Shown here one piece after another: positions 44,960 to 52,782 of a stretch of DNA of 64,000 bases. The stretch is taken from NCBI RefSeq assembly GCF_026339935.1, contig NZ_JAPEPX010000001.1:3777501-3841500 (forward strand). The letters run 5' to 3'. Under the pieces are notes generated by a model. That model made no database searches, had not been told where the DNA came from, and was given only the letters and a program-made list of their open reading frames with translations. Each line of letters starts with the position of its first letter. Within the stretch, counting starts at the first letter, position 1. The DNA comes from Streptomyces sp. NBC_01551. Lineage in GTDB: Bacteria; Actinomycetota; Actinomycetes; Streptomycetales; Streptomycetaceae. The position numbers and the translations under genes were made by a program.

Positions 44960-45421
44960 TCACCACACCGGGCGCAGCGCCGGCAGCGGCCCCTCGCCGT
45001 GCAGCGCCCGTACCAGCCGGGCCAGCTCCCCGCGCAGGATCCCGAGGTCGGCGGCGTGCGCGAGTTCGGCCTCCAGCTCGTGCAGGATGCGGCCGGCGAC
45101 GGCGAGGTGGTCGGTCGCCGCCCGCGTCAGGACGACGAGCTTGCGCCGCCCGCCCTCCGGGTGCGGTTCGCGGCGGACGTAGCCGCGCCGCTCCAGGTCG
45201 TCGACGATCTGCCCGGCGGCCTGTTTGGTCACCCCGAGCCGTTCGGCGAGCTCGGTGGCGGTGGCCCCGGCGCGCCCCAGCACCTGGAACGTCATCCCGT
45301 GCAGGGGCCGCAGGTCCTCGTACCCGGCCGCGGCGACCCGTCGGGTGAACTCGCCGAGCATCAGCTGGAAGCCCATGCCGAGCAGGAAGGTCAGCTCGAC
45401 GCCCTCGTCTTGGTTGGTCAC
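44960..45421 (-). CDS. MarR-family transcriptional regulator
   Basis: A 153-residue winged-helix regulator. The recognition helix region is GATATELAERLGVTKQAAGQIVDDLERRGYV (about 53-83) and the wing EPHPEGGRRKLVVLT; helices on both sides form the dimer. The start is set at GTG 45419-45421, because the longer frame begins with a TTG (45448) lying inside the perfect operator palindrome. No ribosome-binding site precedes the GTG, so a leaderless or short-leader mRNA is possible. It very likely represses itself and the divergent cupin gene. Confidence 0.88.
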   Translation of the reverse strand: MTNQDEGVELTFLLGMGFQLMLGEFTRRVAAAGYEDLRPLHGMTFQVLGRAGATATELAERLGVTKQAAGQIVDDLERRGYVRREPHPEGGRRKLVVLTRAATDHLAVAGRILHELEAELAHAADLGILRGELARLVRALHGEGPLPALRPVW

Positions 45422-45444
45422 GGAAACATGGTGACACGTCCGGG

Positions 45445-45481
45445 TCAAGGTGCTTTACTCGCTATGAGTAAAGCACCTTGA
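45445..45481. promoter_or_regulatory. Perfect 16-bp inverted repeat, MarR operator
   Basis: TCAAGGTGCTTTACTC (45445-45460) and GAGTAAAGCACCTTGA (45466-45481) are perfect inverted repeats separated by GCTAT. The element occupies the divergent promoter region between the MarR and cupin genes. Its TTTACTC..GAGTAAA core is like MarR-family sites, though the arms are much longer than usual. Confidence 0.85.
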
Positions 45482-45514
45482 CTCACATTGCCGAGAGAAC
45501 GAGGACGCCACCCC

Positions 45515-45886
45515 ATGCGCGTGATCAGCGTTTCCCCCGAGCACGTCATCACCACCCCGAACGCCACCATGACCGCGTTCGCCGCCCCCAGCCGGGGCAG
45601 CTCCGAACTCAGCACCTGGCACGTGGACATGCCCGCCGGCTCCGCCGGCCCCGAGCACTCCGTCAGCCGCGAGCAGGTCTGGACCCTCACCGCGGGCGCC
45701 CTGGAGGTCACCTGCGACGGCCGCACGCAGAAGGTCACCGCCGGCCAGACCCTGGTCCTCCCGCCGGAGGTGCTTCGCACCATCAGCGCCCCCGAGCGCT
45801 TCGAGGCGTACGTCGCGATGCGCGCGGACGGCGTCGTCACGGTCCCGGGCGAGGAGGGCACCCGCGTCCTGCCCTGGGCGCGGTGA
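45515..45886 (+). CDS. Cupin domain-containing protein
   Basis: A 123-residue single cupin barrel. The motifs are degenerate: WHVDMPAGSAGPEHSVSREQVWTLTAGALEV keeps one His and a Glu/Gln of motif 1, and GQTLVLPPEVLRTISAPE stands for motif 2, where the metal His is lacking, so metal-dependent catalysis is doubtful. The ATG follows GAGGAC by 9 nt. It is the likely target of the divergent MarR repressor; a ligand-sensing or detoxifying role is inferred. Confidence 0.82.
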   Translation: MRVISVSPEHVITTPNATMTAFAAPSRGSSELSTWHVDMPAGSAGPEHSVSREQVWTLTAGALEVTCDGRTQKVTAGQTLVLPPEVLRTISAPERFEAYVAMRADGVVTVPGEEGTRVLPWAR

Positions 45887-45899
45887 GGAGGGCGGGCCC

Positions 45900-46223
45900 C
45901 TAGTCCTTGTCGCCGTCCTTCTTGTCCTGCTCGTCGCGCAGCGACTTCAAGAACTCCGGGTTGTCGTCCGGGGCCACCCACTGGGTGCGCCGGGACCGGC
46001 CCGTGCCGCCGCCGAAACCGCCGCCGAAGCCACCGCCCGCGATCGTCCGCTTCTTGCCCGCCGCCAGCCACACCACCGGGCCGACGATGGAGAAGAGCAG
46101 GATGATGATCACCCAGATCACCTTCGGGAGGTGCTTGACCTCCTCCTCCGGCGTGTTCAGGCAGTCGATGAAGGCGTAGATGGTCAGCGCGATGATCAGC
46201 AGGAACGGCAGATAGCGCAGCAC
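45900..46223 (-). CDS. PLDc_N domain membrane protein
   Basis: A 107-residue protein with two transmembrane helices (YLPFLLIIALTIYAFIDC and VIWVIIILLFSIVGPVVWLAAG), the phospholipase-D-nuclease N-terminal (PLDc_N) arrangement without the nuclease. A Gly-rich hinge (GGGFGGGFGGGTG) and a charged tail (LKSLRDEQDKKDGDKD) follow. Such proteins are common next to menaquinone genes in streptomycetes; function unknown. GTG start. Confidence 0.87.
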   Translation of the reverse strand: MLRYLPFLLIIALTIYAFIDCLNTPEEEVKHLPKVIWVIIILLFSIVGPVVWLAAGKKRTIAGGGFGGGFGGGTGRSRRTQWVAPDDNPEFLKSLRDEQDKKDGDKD

Positions 46224-46317
46224 GGTGTGGGACCGACTCCCGGGCAGTGGCGGCGGGGGCCCGCGCGGGGCGCCCCGGTGACGTGTCCAGGGTAGTTGGT
46301 GACGGATACTGGCCCCT

Positions 46318-47775
46318 ATGGCTTACGACGATCTCCGCTCGCTGCTCCGGGCTCTGGAGCGGGAGGGCGACCTCAAGCGCATCAAGGCCGAAGTCGACCC
46401 GTACTTGGAAGTCGGGGAGATCGTCGACAGGGTGAACAAGGCGGGCGGTCCGGCCCTGCTCTTCGAGAACGTCAAGGGCTCGGCGATGCCGCTGGCCATG
46501 AACGTCTTCGGGACGGACCGCCGCCTCCTCAAGGCCCTCGGCCTGAAGTCGTACGCGGAGATCAGCGAGAAGATCGGCGGCCTGCTCAAGCCGGAGCTGC
46601 CGCAGGGCTTCATCGGGGTCCGCGAGGCCTTCGGCAAGCTCGGCTCGATGGTGCACGTGCCGCCGAAGAAGGTGAAGGGCGAGGCAGCCCCCGTCCAGGA
46701 GGTCGTCCTCACCGGCGACGACGTGGACCTGGACCGGCTCCCGGCCCTCTTCACCTGGCCCAAGGACGGCGGGTCCTTCTTCAACCTCGGCCTGACGCAC
46801 ACCAAGCACCCCGAGACGGGCGTGCGCAACCTCGGCCTGTACCGCCTCCAGCGCCACGACAAGCGCACCATCGGCATGCACTGGCAGATCCACAAGGACA
46901 GCCGCAACCACTACGCGGTGGCGCAGAAGCGCGGCGAGCGGCTGCCGGTCGCGATCGCCTTCGGCTGCCCGCCGGCCGTGACGTACGCGTCGACCGCGCC
47001 GCTGCCGGGCGACATCGACGAGTACCTGTTCGCCGGGTTCGTGGCGGGCAAGCGGATCGAGATGGTGGACTGCAAGACGGTCCCGCTCCAGGTCCCGGCC
47101 AACGCCGAGGTCGTCATCGAGGGCTGGCTGGAGCCGGGCGAGATGCTGCCGGAGGGTCCCTTCGGCGACCACACCGGCTTCTACACGCCGCAGGAACCGT
47201 TCCCCGCGCTGAAGATCGACTGCGTGACGATGCGCAAGCGCCCGCTGCTGCAGTCGATCGTGGTCGGCCGCCCGCCGACGGAGGACGGCCCGCTGGGCCG
47301 CGCGACGGAGCGTTTCTTCCTGCCGCTCCTGAAGATCATCGTGCCGGACATCGTGGACTACCACCTGCCCGAGTCGGGCGGCTTCCACAACTGCGCGATC
47401 GTCTCGATCGACAAGAAGTACCCCAAGCACGCGCAGAAGGTCATGCACGCCATCTGGGGCGCCCACATGATGTCGCTGACCAAGCTGATCATCGTGGTGG
47501 ACTCCGACTGCGACGTCCACGACCTGCACGAGGTGTCCTGGCGGGCGCTGGGCAACACGGACTACTCCCGCGACCTCACGGTCGTCGAGGGTCCCGTCGA
47601 CCACCTCGACCACGCCTCGTACCAGCAGTTCTGGGGCGGCAAGGCGGGCATCGACGCCACGAAGAAACTCCCGGAGGAGGGCTACACGCGCGACGGCGGC
47701 TGGCCCGACATGGTGGAGTCCGATCCCGCGACGGCGGCCCTGGTGGACCGCCGCTGGAAGGAGTACGGCCTGTGA
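46318..47775 (+). CDS. mqnL: UbiD-family decarboxylase of futalosine menaquinone pathway (MqnL type)
   Basis: A 485-residue prenylated-FMN-dependent decarboxylase. The N-terminal YDDLRSLLRALEREGDLKRI, the catalytic Glu region FGDHTGFYTPQEPFPAL (near 280) and LGRATERFFLPLLKIIVPDIVDYHLPESGGFHNCAIVSI are UbiD hallmarks. In streptomycetes this member decarboxylates the prenylated 1,4-dihydroxy-6-naphthoate intermediate; its cofactor comes from UbiX, encoded at 50 kb. A GATACT -10-like hexamer (46305-46310) places the transcription start at or beside the ATG, and no Shine-Dalgarno is seen, so it may be leaderless. Confidence 0.92.
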   Translation: MAYDDLRSLLRALEREGDLKRIKAEVDPYLEVGEIVDRVNKAGGPALLFENVKGSAMPLAMNVFGTDRRLLKALGLKSYAEISEKIGGLLKPELPQGFIGVREAFGKLGSMVHVPPKKVKGEAAPVQEVVLTGDDVDLDRLPALFTWPKDGGSFFNLGLTHTKHPETGVRNLGLYRLQRHDKRTIGMHWQIHKDSRNHYAVAQKRGERLPVAIAFGCPPAVTYASTAPLPGDIDEYLFAGFVAGKRIEMVDCKTVPLQVPANAEVVIEGWLEPGEMLPEGPFGDHTGFYTPQEPFPALKIDCVTMRKRPLLQSIVVGRPPTEDGPLGRATERFFLPLLKIIVPDIVDYHLPESGGFHNCAIVSIDKKYPKHAQKVMHAIWGAHMMSLTKLIIVVDSDCDVHDLHEVSWRALGNTDYSRDLTVVEGPVDHLDHASYQQFWGGKAGIDATKKLPEEGYTRDGGWPDMVESDPATAALVDRRWKEYGL

Positions 47776-48254
47776 GCATCGCCGTGGGCGGCCCCGCCCT
47801 CTTCATCGGCAGCGACACCCCCTGCGTCGCCCTCGTGCGCCCCTCGATCGACCCCACCCAGCCGGAGGTCCGCGAGGCCGCCGAGCGGGCCGGGGTCACC
47901 CCCGAGGAGTTCGCCGGGCCGTCGGACCTGTGGCAGCTGATCGCCGACCGGACCGACGGCGAGGGCCGCGAGATCGCCCTCGACACCCTCTCCGACGCCG
48001 AGGCCGCCGCCTTCGCCGAGGGCCTGCTGGCCGCGACCGCCGAACCGGACGCCGAGTTCACGCTCGTCCTGACGGTCGCCGCGCACGACGTCCTGCGCCT
48101 GGACGGCCGCCCCGCAGGCGAGGGCTTCGCCTTCGTGGCCGCCGTCGTCCCGCCGCCGTCGGAGGGCACCCCGGCCCTGGAGGTCGAAATCGGCCCCCAG
48201 TCCCTCACGGACCTCCGCGCCGAACTCGAACAGTTCCGGAGGAACCTCGGATGA
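47772..48254 (+). CDS. Unknown protein coupled to menaquinone genes
   Basis: A 160-residue acidic soluble protein squeezed between mqnL and mqnP with 4-nt overlaps on both sides (GTGA and ATGA). It is not assigned to a family. Readable features are VALVRPSIDPTQPEVREAAERAGVTPEEFA, an Ala-rich helix and a C-terminal SLTDLRAELEQFRRNLG helix. The tight coupling implies a linked function, perhaps assembly or regulation of the membrane-bound steps. Confidence 0.8.
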   Translation: MSIAVGGPALFIGSDTPCVALVRPSIDPTQPEVREAAERAGVTPEEFAGPSDLWQLIADRTDGEGREIALDTLSDAEAAAFAEGLLAATAEPDAEFTLVLTVAAHDVLRLDGRPAGEGFAFVAAVVPPPSEGTPALEVEIGPQSLTDLRAELEQFRRNLG

Positions 48255-49174
48255 CGACGACCGCCGATGGGGTGATCGGGCCCGGACCGGCGCCGCAGCC
48301 GACCGGGAAGGTCAAGGCGTTCCTGCGGCTCGTGATGATCGAGCACTCGGTCTTCGCGCTGCCCTTCGCCTACATCGCCGCGCTCACCGCGATGTTCGAG
48401 CTGGACCGCACCATGCACTGGCGGGAGCTGCTGCTCGTCACCGTCTGCATGGTCGGCCTGCGGACCTTCGCGATGGCCGCGAACCGGATCATCGACCGCG
48501 AGATCGACTCGCGGAACCCGCGCACCGCCGGGCGCGAGCTCGTGACCGGCGCGGTGTCGGTGCGGTCCGCGTGGACCGGGGCCGGGATCGCGCTGGTGCT
48601 GTTCCTCGGCTCGGCGGCGCTGCTGAACCCGCTGTGCCTGATGCTGGCGCCGCTCGCCGTGGTGCCGATGGTGGTGTACCCGTACGGGAAGCGCTTCACG
48701 AACTTCCCGCACGCGATCCTGGGTCTGGCCCAGGCGATAGGCCCGATCGGGGCCTGGCTGGCCGTCACCGGCGAGTGGTCCTGGGACGCGGTCGTCCTCG
48801 GCGTCGCCGTCGGCGTGTGGATCGGCGGCTTCGACCTGATCTTCGGCTGCCAGGACGTGGCGGCGGACCGCGCCGAGGGCGTCAAGTCCGTCCCGGCCCG
48901 CTTCGGCATCCCGGCCGCCCTGTGGGGCGCCCGCGCGGCGCACGTCGTGACCACCGGCCTGCTCGTCTGGTACGCGCTCGCCACCGACGCGGGCGCGCTG
49001 TTCTGGTTCGGCCTGCTGATCGTCGCGGCGGCGTTCCTCTACGAGCACACCATCGTCAAGCCGCACGACCTCTCCCGCCTGAACCGCGCCTTCTTCACGG
49101 TCAACGGCTTCATCGGCATCGCCCTCTTCCTCTGCGCCGTCCTCGACCTCGCCACCCGCGGCCTGGCCCTGTAA
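48251..49174 (+). CDS. mqnP: Menaquinone biosynthesis prenyltransferase MqnP (UbiA family)
   Basis: A 307-residue UbiA prenyltransferase with about eight or nine helices. The two Asp-rich prenyl-diphosphate/Mg sites are NRIIDREIDSRNPRTAGREL (near 78) and DLIFGCQDVAADRAEGVKS (near 196). It transfers the polyprenyl chain to the naphthoate ring of the futalosine pathway. The ATG overlaps the preceding stop. Longer frames upstream in the same register are the antisense-free GC artefact of the neighbouring gene. Confidence 0.93.
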   Translation: MTTTADGVIGPGPAPQPTGKVKAFLRLVMIEHSVFALPFAYIAALTAMFELDRTMHWRELLLVTVCMVGLRTFAMAANRIIDREIDSRNPRTAGRELVTGAVSVRSAWTGAGIALVLFLGSAALLNPLCLMLAPLAVVPMVVYPYGKRFTNFPHAILGLAQAIGPIGAWLAVTGEWSWDAVVLGVAVGVWIGGFDLIFGCQDVAADRAEGVKSVPARFGIPAALWGARAAHVVTTGLLVWYALATDAGALFWFGLLIVAAAFLYEHTIVKPHDLSRLNRAFFTVNGFIGIALFLCAVLDLATRGLAL

Positions 49175-49268
49175 CCCGATCGTGTGGGCGCCGCCGGACC
49201 CCGTGGTTCGGATTCCGACCCATTCGCCAGCGTGCGGCCTGCCATCGGGTGCAGGGAAGGAGACCGAC

Positions 49269-49328
49269 GTGACGATCTCGGAGAGAGACCGCCTGCACTC
49301 GCAGCTCAGCCGGTTCGAGGACGCATAG
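49269..49328 (+). CDS. Possible 19-residue peptide after mqnP
   Basis: A tiny frame, MTISERDRLHSQLSRFEDA, begins with GTG and has AGGGAAGGAG 6 nt upstream, an unusually good ribosome-binding site for an intergenic region. Its end overlaps the convergent rhomboid stop. It might be a genuine micropeptide or the remnant of a longer gene start; coding by chance is not excluded. Confidence 0.3.
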   Translation: MTISERDRLHSQLSRFEDA

Positions 49329-49944
49329 AACTCGCCGTCGAAGTGGTCAGCTCGCGGCGGGGGAAGAGGAAGGCCGCCGCCGCGCCCGCGAGCAGGCCGA
49401 AGAGGTGCGCCTGCCAGCTGATCACGGAGTTGGTCGGGAGAATGCCGACCAGGGCCGTCGTCCCCCACAGGGCGGCGATGACGACGCCGACGACCACGCC
49501 CAGCGGTCTGCGCTCCACGAAGCCGCGCACCACCAGGTAGCCGAAGAGGCCGAAGATCAGGCCCGAGGCGCCCGCGGTGATGGTGTGCGAGGGGGATGTC
49601 AGCCACACCGCGAGCCCGTCGGCCACGGTGATCACCGCGCAGACGGCGAGGAAGCGGCGGATGCCGCTGAGCGCGGCGACGAAGCCGAGCACCAGCAGCG
49701 GCAGGCTGTTGCCGGCCACGTGGTCGAAGCCGAAGTGCAGGAAGGGGGCGGCGAGGATGCCGCCGAGGGCGTCGGGGTCGCGCGCGACGATCCCGTACGC
49801 GTCGAGGGCGTGGCCGGTGGCGAGGTCCAGGGCCTCTATCAGCCACAGCAGACCCACCCAGCCCAGCATGAGCTTCCCGGCCGCCTTGGCCCGATCGGCC
49901 TGGCTCCACTCCTCGACCCGCGTGTCCTGACCCGCGTACGCCAT
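49306..49944 (-). CDS. Rhomboid-family intramembrane serine protease
   Basis: A 212-residue membrane protein with six helices. The catalytic Ser is in ITAGASGLIFGLFGYLVV (GxSG, near residue 125) and the His in SWQAHLFGLLAGAAAAF (near 183); FLHFGFDHVAGNSLPLLVLG supplies the conserved H..N of helix 2. It cleaves transmembrane substrates within the bilayer; substrates unknown. The ATG at 49942-49944 follows AAGGGGGA. It lies between two menaquinone genes on the opposite strand. Confidence 0.9.
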   Translation of the reverse strand: MAYAGQDTRVEEWSQADRAKAAGKLMLGWVGLLWLIEALDLATGHALDAYGIVARDPDALGGILAAPFLHFGFDHVAGNSLPLLVLGFVAALSGIRRFLAVCAVITVADGLAVWLTSPSHTITAGASGLIFGLFGYLVVRGFVERRPLGVVVGVVIAALWGTTALVGILPTNSVISWQAHLFGLLAGAAAAFLFPRRELTTSTASSMRPRTG

Positions 49945-50044
49945 GGATCCCCCTTTCCCTTCCGGTGGTCTTCTCGTCCCACCCTGTGAACGTCGGGTCA
50001 CCTTACTCAGTGCCCACCAGCGGTGGCCGGATAGTCTCGTAGGC

Positions 50045-50728
50045 ATGACTGACGGCAAGCGCACCCCCTGGGTGGTCGGGGTTTCCGGGGCGTCCGGGAC
50101 GCCGTACGCGGCGGCGGTGATCCGAGGGCTGCTGGCGGCGGGCGAGAGTGTGGACCTGGTGGTCAGCCGGGCCTCGCGGCTCACCCTGCTGGACGAGACC
50201 GGGATCGCGTTCCGCGACGCGCACTGGCGCGACGATCTGGGGGAGTGGCTCGGGCACGGGGCCGACGGGAAGCCGGAGACGTTCGCGCGCCCGGACCTGG
50301 ACGACGTCCGCTACTGGGGCGCCGGCGACCTGGCCGCCGGACCGAGTTCGGGTTCGTACCCGGTGAAGGGGATGCTCATCGTCCCCGCGTCGACGGCGTG
50401 CGTGGCGGGGGTGGCGCTGGGGCTCTCGAAGGACCTGCTCCAGCGCGTGGCGAGCGTGACGCTCAAGGAGCGGCGCCGGCTGGTGGTCGCGGTGCGGGAG
50501 ACCCCGCTGAACGGACAGACGCTGAGGCATCTGGTGGCGCTGGACGAGGCGGGCGCAGTGGTGCTGCCCGCCTCTCCGGCGTTCTACGCGGGTGCGACGC
50601 ACATCCAGGATCTGGTGGATTTCGTCGCGGGGCGGGTGCTCGACGCGGCAGGGGTGCCGCACGGGCTGTACCGCCGCTGGGAGGGGGAGCTCGGTGGCTC
50701 CCGCCCCCGGGAGGCAAGCGGTGGCTAG
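50045..50728 (+). CDS. ubiX: Flavin prenyltransferase UbiX
   Basis: A 227-residue UbiX: VVGVSGASGTPYAAAVIRGLLAAG binds FMN near residues 10-33, SGSYPVKGMLIVPASTACVAGVALGLSKDLLQR forms the dimethylallyl phosphate site near 100-130, and RRLVVAVRETPLN near 143 is the family signature. It makes the prenylated FMN needed by the UbiD-type decarboxylase at 46 kb. The ATG has no strong Shine-Dalgarno. Its stop overlaps the convergent tiny gene by 4 nt. Confidence 0.94.
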   Translation: MTDGKRTPWVVGVSGASGTPYAAAVIRGLLAAGESVDLVVSRASRLTLLDETGIAFRDAHWRDDLGEWLGHGADGKPETFARPDLDDVRYWGAGDLAAGPSSGSYPVKGMLIVPASTACVAGVALGLSKDLLQRVASVTLKERRRLVVAVRETPLNGQTLRHLVALDEAGAVVLPASPAFYAGATHIQDLVDFVAGRVLDAAGVPHGLYRRWEGELGGSRPREASGG

Positions 50729-50859
50729 CGCTTCTTGGAGCGGCCGGGCTTGCGGGTCTTGTCGACGCGGTGGGCCGCGGCGGGCTGGTCGGTGCGGGAT
50801 CGGTTGGCCAGCTCCTGGAGCTGTCGCATGTGCGCGTAGGCCATCTCGATCGTGTACAC
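50725..50859 (-). CDS. Small basic protein, 44 residues
   Basis: A 44-residue peptide starting MYTIEMAYAHMRQLQELANRS and ending RVDKTRKPGRSKKR, amphipathic helix then a strongly basic tail. AGGAG stands 9 nt before the GTG, supporting translation. Not assigned to a family, though similar short proteins occur in streptomycetes near menaquinone genes. The charge suggests nucleic acid or membrane binding. Confidence 0.72.
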   Translation of the reverse strand: MYTIEMAYAHMRQLQELANRSRTDQPAAAHRVDKTRKPGRSKKR

Positions 50860-50927
50860 GGTGAACCACTCCTGATGTCGTCAGATCGTCGAGATCGTCG
50901 CAGATCTGTTGAAAGATTCACAGGGTG

Positions 50928-50956
50928 TTGACCCTGTGTGCCTTAGATTCTATACC
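50928..50956 (+). promoter_or_regulatory. Promoter of the AsnC-type regulator
   Basis: TTGACC (50928-50933), 17 nt, TATACC (50951-50956): a strong match to the principal sigma (HrdB-type) consensus. The predicted start near 50963 leaves a ~34-nt leader with GGAAGG before the ATG at 50997. Confidence 0.82.
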
Positions 50957-50996
50957 TAAACTTGCAGGATCGCCGAATAATGGAAGGCTCCACGTA

Positions 50997-51452
50997 ATGG
51001 ACACGGTGGACAGGCAGCTCATCCAGGCACTCCGGGAAAACGGCCGTGCCTCGTACGCGGAGCTGGGCCGTCTCGTGGGCCTCTCCGGCCCCAGCGTCAC
51101 CGACCGCATCAACCGCCTGGAGACGGCCGGTGTGATCACCGGCTACCGCGCGACCGTGGACTCGGCGTCGCTCGGCATGGGCGTCACCGCCCTCATCGGC
51201 ATCTCCCTCTCGGACGCCGCCGACCACGAGGACGTGGCCCGCCGGCTGCGCGACCTCGCCGAGATCGAGGACTGCTGGTTCATCGCCGGCGACGACTCGT
51301 ACATGCTCAAGGTGCGCGCCGGCGACGTGGACGGCCTGGAGCGGATCATCCGCAAGCTCTCCAGCACCAAGGGCGTCTCGCGCACCCGTACCACGATCGT
51401 GCTCTCCACGAAGTGGGAGAACCGGGTCGGGGATCTCCCCGAAGAGGCCTGA
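50997..51452 (+). CDS. Lrp/AsnC-family transcriptional regulator
   Basis: A 151-residue Lrp/AsnC protein: the HTH is LRENGRASYAELGRLVGLSGPSVTDRINRLETAGVI (near 12-47) and the RAM effector-binding domain follows (ALIGISLSDAADHEDVARRLRDL, DDSYMLKVRAGDVDGLERII). Amino acids are the usual effectors. It lies immediately before mqnE and may regulate it; its own promoter is clear. The ATG used has GGAAGG 9 nt upstream, and an upstream in-frame extension would run through the promoter. Confidence 0.92.
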   Translation: MDTVDRQLIQALRENGRASYAELGRLVGLSGPSVTDRINRLETAGVITGYRATVDSASLGMGVTALIGISLSDAADHEDVARRLRDLAEIEDCWFIAGDDSYMLKVRAGDVDGLERIIRKLSSTKGVSRTRTTIVLSTKWENRVGDLPEEA

Positions 51453-51509
51453 GAGTACGGTTGCACAGGCAGTACGGGCAGTACGGGACAACGAGGAGGC
51501 GACCGGTCG

Positions 51510-52673
51510 ATGGATGCTGGGCTCAAGCGTGAGCTGGAGGAGAAGGTCCGCTCCGGCGAGCGGCTGACCCGTGAGGACGGCATCGCCCTCTACGAGTCGG
51601 ACGACCTGGCATGGCTGGGCGGTCTCGCCCACGAGGTGCGCACGCGCAAGAACGGCGACGTCGTCCACTTCAACGTCAACCGTCACCTCAACATGACGAA
51701 CGTGTGCACCGCGTCCTGCGCGTACTGCTCGTTCCAGCGCAAGCCGGGCGAGAAGGACGCGTACACGATGCGCATCGAGGAAGCCGTCCGCCTGGCCAAG
51801 GCCATGGAGAACGAGAACCTCACCGAGCTGCACATCGTCAACGGCCTGCACCCGAGCCTGCCGTGGCGCTACTACCCGCGCTCGCTCTCCGCGCTGAAGG
51901 AGGCGCTGCCGAACGTCTCGCTGAAGGCGTTCACGGCGACCGAGATCCACCACTTCGAGACGATCTCCGGGATGTCGGCCTCCGACATCCTGGACGAGCT
52001 GATCGAGGCGGGCCTGGAGTCGCTCACCGGCGGCGGCGCCGAGATCTTCGACTGGGAGGTCCGCCAGCACATCGTCGACCACCGCACCCACTGGGAAGAC
52101 TGGTCGCGCATCCACCGGCTCGCGCACGAGAAGGGCCTCAAGACCCCGTCCACGATGCTGTACGGGCACATCGAGGAGCCGCGCCACCGCGTGGACCACG
52201 TGCTGCGGCTGCGCGAGCTCCAGGACGAGACCGGCGGTTTCCAGGTCTTCATCCCGCTGCGCTACCAGCACGACTTCGTGGACATGAAGGACGGCAAGGT
52301 CCGCAACAAGCTCCAGGCGCGGACGACGATGGCCACCGGCGCCGAGGCGCTCAAGACCTTCGCGGTCTCGCGGCTGCTGTTCGACAACGTCCCGCACGTC
52401 AAGGTCTTCTGGGTGATGCACGGCGTGCAGACCGCCCAGCTCGCGCTCCAGCACGGCGCGGACGACATGGACGGCTCGGTTGTCGAGTACAAGATCACGC
52501 ACGACGCCGACAACTACGGCACCCCGAACAAGCTGGGCCGCGACGACCTCCTGGAGCTCATCCGCGAGGCCGGCTTCCGCCCGGTCGAGCGCAACACGCG
52601 CTACGAGATCATCCGCGAGTACCCGGGCCCGAACACCGAGCTGCGCGAGACCCCGCAGCCGATGCGGGTCTGA
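51510..52673 (+). CDS. mqnE: Aminofutalosine synthase MqnE (radical SAM)
   Basis: A 387-residue radical SAM enzyme that adds the adenosyl radical to 3-[(1-carboxyvinyl)oxy]benzoate to form 6-amino-6-deoxyfutalosine. The iron-sulfur Cys motif is CTASCAYC (Cys 69, 73, 76) within NVCTASCAYCSFQRKPGEKDAY; LKAFTATEIHHFETISGMSASDIL and SLTGGGAEIFDWEVRQHI match MqnE. GAGGAGG precedes the ATG by 10 nt. MqnA, B, C and D are not in the window, as expected from their scattered locations in streptomycetes. Confidence 0.95.
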   Translation: MDAGLKRELEEKVRSGERLTREDGIALYESDDLAWLGGLAHEVRTRKNGDVVHFNVNRHLNMTNVCTASCAYCSFQRKPGEKDAYTMRIEEAVRLAKAMENENLTELHIVNGLHPSLPWRYYPRSLSALKEALPNVSLKAFTATEIHHFETISGMSASDILDELIEAGLESLTGGGAEIFDWEVRQHIVDHRTHWEDWSRIHRLAHEKGLKTPSTMLYGHIEEPRHRVDHVLRLRELQDETGGFQVFIPLRYQHDFVDMKDGKVRNKLQARTTMATGAEALKTFAVSRLLFDNVPHVKVFWVMHGVQTAQLALQHGADDMDGSVVEYKITHDADNYGTPNKLGRDDLLELIREAGFRPVERNTRYEIIREYPGPNTELRETPQPMRV

Positions 52674-52689
52674 CGCGGTTCGGCAGTGA

Positions 52690-52727
52690 CGGGAAAGCCC
52701 CGGTCCCCATGGACCGGGGCTTTCCCG
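52690..52727 (+). terminator. mqnE terminator
   Basis: A 17-bp stem CGGGAAAGCCCCGGTCC/GGACCGGGGCTTTCCCG with loop CCAT, 17 nt beyond the mqnE stop. It separates mqnE from the GNAT gene. Confidence 0.88.
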
Positions 52728-52746
52728 TGTCGTGGCGCCATATCCG

Positions 52747-52776
52747 TTGCCTTCGAGGTGAGGTAATGGCTAGTCT
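52747..52776 (+). promoter_or_regulatory. Promoter giving a predicted leaderless GNAT mRNA
   Basis: TTGCCT (52747-52752), 18 nt, TAGTCT (52771-52776). A start 7 nt after the -10 coincides with the GTG at 52783, and no Shine-Dalgarno is seen, so the transcript is probably leaderless. Confidence 0.6.
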
Positions 52777-52782
52777 CGCTAT

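Noticed and set aside
45445..47613. A 722-codon minus-strand frame
   Set aside because: It is antisense to the cupin and mqnL genes, which have clear family motifs.
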